From Candidatus Methanomethylicia archaeon (GTDB lineage: Archaea; Thermoproteota; Methanomethylicia; Culexarchaeales; Culexarchaeaceae), in assembly GCA_025058215.1 (NCBI GenBank), contig JANXEO010000001.1, forward strand, positions 1-64,000: 64,000 nt of DNA, in the 5' to 3' direction. A model generated the notes under the pieces. That model was not told the DNA's origin, made no database searches, and saw only the letters and a list, made by a program, of their open reading frames with translations. Positions 62,542-64,000 of this stretch are shown here, piece by piece (within the stretch, counting starts at the first letter, position 1; each line of letters begins with the position of its first letter). Both the position numbers and the translations under genes were made by a program.

Positions 62542-64000
62542 CTACATTCTTTTGGGAGCTTCAATACCGAGAATACTTAATCCATTCTTTAAAGTTTTCA
62601 TAACGGATTTAACAAGCATAATTCTAGCATTTCTTAACCCTCTATCTTCACATCTCAAAACCGGAAGATTATCATAGAATAGATTGAAATCCATAGCTAA
62701 ATTATTAAGGTATACACATAGAGATTCAAAACTTAATTTTGAAATAGTTTCAGATATAACTTCTGGAAATTTTGCTACATCTACTATTAACTTATGTTCA
62801 AGGGGATTCATTAATTTGTAAACATCATAATCACTATAATCCCAATCAACTTTTGCTAAAATATTATATGCTCTCGCATGAGCATACTGTATGAAGGGAC
62901 CGCTATTCTGATTAAAATCTAAAGCTTTATTCCAATCGAAAATTATTCTCTTATTTGGAGATACAGAAAGTATTGCATATCTTATAGCCCCTACAGCAAC
63001 AATTTCAGCTATATTTCTAACATCAGATACACTTAAATTTGGATTCCTCTTAGAAACCTCAATTTCACATCTCTTCACAGCTTCTTCAAATAAACTATCT
63101 AGATCTACATATCTACCACGTCTACTAGACATTTTAAATCCAGGTAAATGAACAAGTTCATATGAATAATGTATTAAGTTCAAAGCATAATCTATAAATC
63201 CCATACATGCAAGAGCCACCCTTAATTGAAGTTGAGCTAAAGATTGTTCATTACCAATAACATGTATAACCATATCAGCATCTTTAAATTGCCTCAAAGT
63301 ATAAGCTATATCTCTAGTCGTATACAGAGTTCTACCATCAGATCTAGTTAATGTTAACTTAGGAATTTCATGAGATTCAACAATATTTAGTATTTTTTTC
63401 AAACCAAGCTTTCTACATACAGATTCAACGTCGAAAACCATCACATCATCGTACTTCACAAAACCAGATTTCTTAAGTTTATCTAAAACTGTATAAACAT
63501 CTCCACTCCAAACAACATCACTTTCCCAATCCCAAAATTCATGATGAATATTAAATTTAGAAAGAGATTCTTTAAATCCATCAATAACCATTGTGCAAAG
63601 TTCACGAACCACACTTTTAACGTAACTTGAACCACGTTCATAATCTAAATCAAGCTTATTAATTGAAGTTATAGGATCTGGATCTAAATCAACGTAATTA
63701 GCTAAAACATCAAATAAAACTGTATTTCTTTCCCTCAATTCATTAGCAATTGAAACCCATTCTGAAAGTTCAGAATTTAATTTAGCAATCTCATTAACAT
63801 CTGGGTTTGGAAAAGCTTTTAGAGAAGCTAAACGATTCTTTAAATGTTTAATTTCAACAAGACAATTGGTAATTGCATAAATTAAACCTACAAAATGATC
63901 AGATTTCATATTACATTTAACTTTATCTTTCACACCCATATAACCATAAGTTGCTATGGCAACTTGAAGACCAACATCATCAATATAGAAGTGTGTTCTA
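62542..64000 (-). CDS. argS: Arginyl-tRNA synthetase, 5' end outside window
   Basis: The frame is open through base 64000, so the ATG at 63939 is internal. The upstream residues HFYIDDVGLQVAIATYGYMG are ArgRS-like (the YxDDxGxQ segment). Later marks are TLTRSDGRTLYTTRDIAYTL and LPGFKMSSRRGRYVDLDSLF, the KMSKS equivalent, then the ArgRS anticodon domain with FNLFYDNLPVLR. About 486 residues are visible of an expected 600 or so, so roughly 100-150 N-terminal residues are missing. Upstream of and co-directional with valS. Confidence 0.9.
   Translation of the reverse strand, partial: RTHFYIDDVGLQVAIATYGYMGVKDKVKCNMKSDHFVGLIYAITNCLVEIKHLKNRLASLKAFPNPDVNEIAKLNSELSEWVSIANELRERNTVLFDVLANYVDLDPDPITSINKLDLDYERGSSYVKSVVRELCTMVIDGFKESLSKFNIHHEFWDWESDVVWSGDVYTVLDKLKKSGFVKYDDVMVFDVESVCRKLGLKKILNIVESHEIPKLTLTRSDGRTLYTTRDIAYTLRQFKDADMVIHVIGNEQSLAQLQLRVALACMGFIDYALNLIHYSYELVHLPGFKMSSRRGRYVDLDSLFEEAVKRCEIEVSKRNPNLSVSDVRNIAEIVAVGAIRYAILSVSPNKRIIFDWNKALDFNQNSGPFIQYAHARAYNILAKVDWDYSDYDVYKLMNPLEHKLIVDVAKFPEVISETISKLSFESLCVYLNNLAMDFNLFYDNLPVLRCEDRGLRNARIMLVKSVMKTLKNGLSILGIEAPKRM

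Overview
The window is from an AT-rich archaeon, most likely an anaerobic, thermophilic member of the TACK group (Thermoproteota in the broad sense). The evidence is ribosomal protein eS26, a B1-like family B DNA polymerase, class I lysyl-tRNA synthetase, archaeal-type ProRS, TrmY, archaeal CDP-inositol lipid synthase, a tetraether-synthase-like radical SAM protein, A-type ATP synthase subunits, endonuclease Q and F420 ligase CofE. Many genes start with TTG about six bases after a GGTG Shine-Dalgarno core, and I used that pattern to choose starts. I see no phage, insertion sequence or CRISPR array. I cannot name the genus.

Layout. 0-6 kb: a type IV pilus locus (pilin, secretion ATPase, an unknown protein, two-domain platform protein). 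6-12.4 kb: stomatin-like protein, an ABC exporter whose ATPase lacks catalytic residues, DUF1847, the tetraether-synthase-like protein and a KaiC-like ATPase. 12.4-22.8 kb: housekeeping genes (ribbon-helix-helix regulator, Lhr-type helicase, dUTPase, two-subunit fumarase, MoaE, PyrF, TrmI, membrane metalloprotease, CofE). 22.77-23.76 kb: a gene-sized stretch with only broken reverse-strand reading frames, read as a pseudogene. 24-24.8 kb: SpeD and a zinc-ribbon protein.

24.8-43 kb is the energy-conservation region. It encodes a complex-I-like membrane complex in three blocks: M- and L-type antiporter-like subunits around an FAU-1 gene; N-, K- and split J-type subunits; and an A-B-C-D-H-I operon ending in endonuclease Q. 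The D-type subunit keeps both CxxC nickel-binding motifs and the B-type subunit has the CxxCDxE pattern. The complex therefore reads as a group 4 membrane-bound [NiFe]-hydrogenase, not an NADH/F420H2 dehydrogenase. ATP synthase subunits C, K and I sit among these genes, next to an unknown protein ending in perfect 33-bp repeats. The expected flow is reduced ferredoxin to I-type FeS protein to B subunit to NiFe site, with ions pumped by the membrane arm and returned through the ATP synthase.

43-51 kb: ProRS, eS26, TrmY, a lipid synthase, LysRS, four tiny pilin-like genes, a zinc ribbon, a prepilin peptidase and a GIY-YIG protein. At 51.21-51.34 kb two tandem C/D box guide RNAs lie end to end. 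51.3-57 kb: small unknown proteins, DUF483 and DNA polymerase B. 57-64 kb: tRNA-Arg(CCG), a convergent kinase/phosphotransferase-like pair, a nitroreductase, ValRS and a partial ArgRS running off the window.
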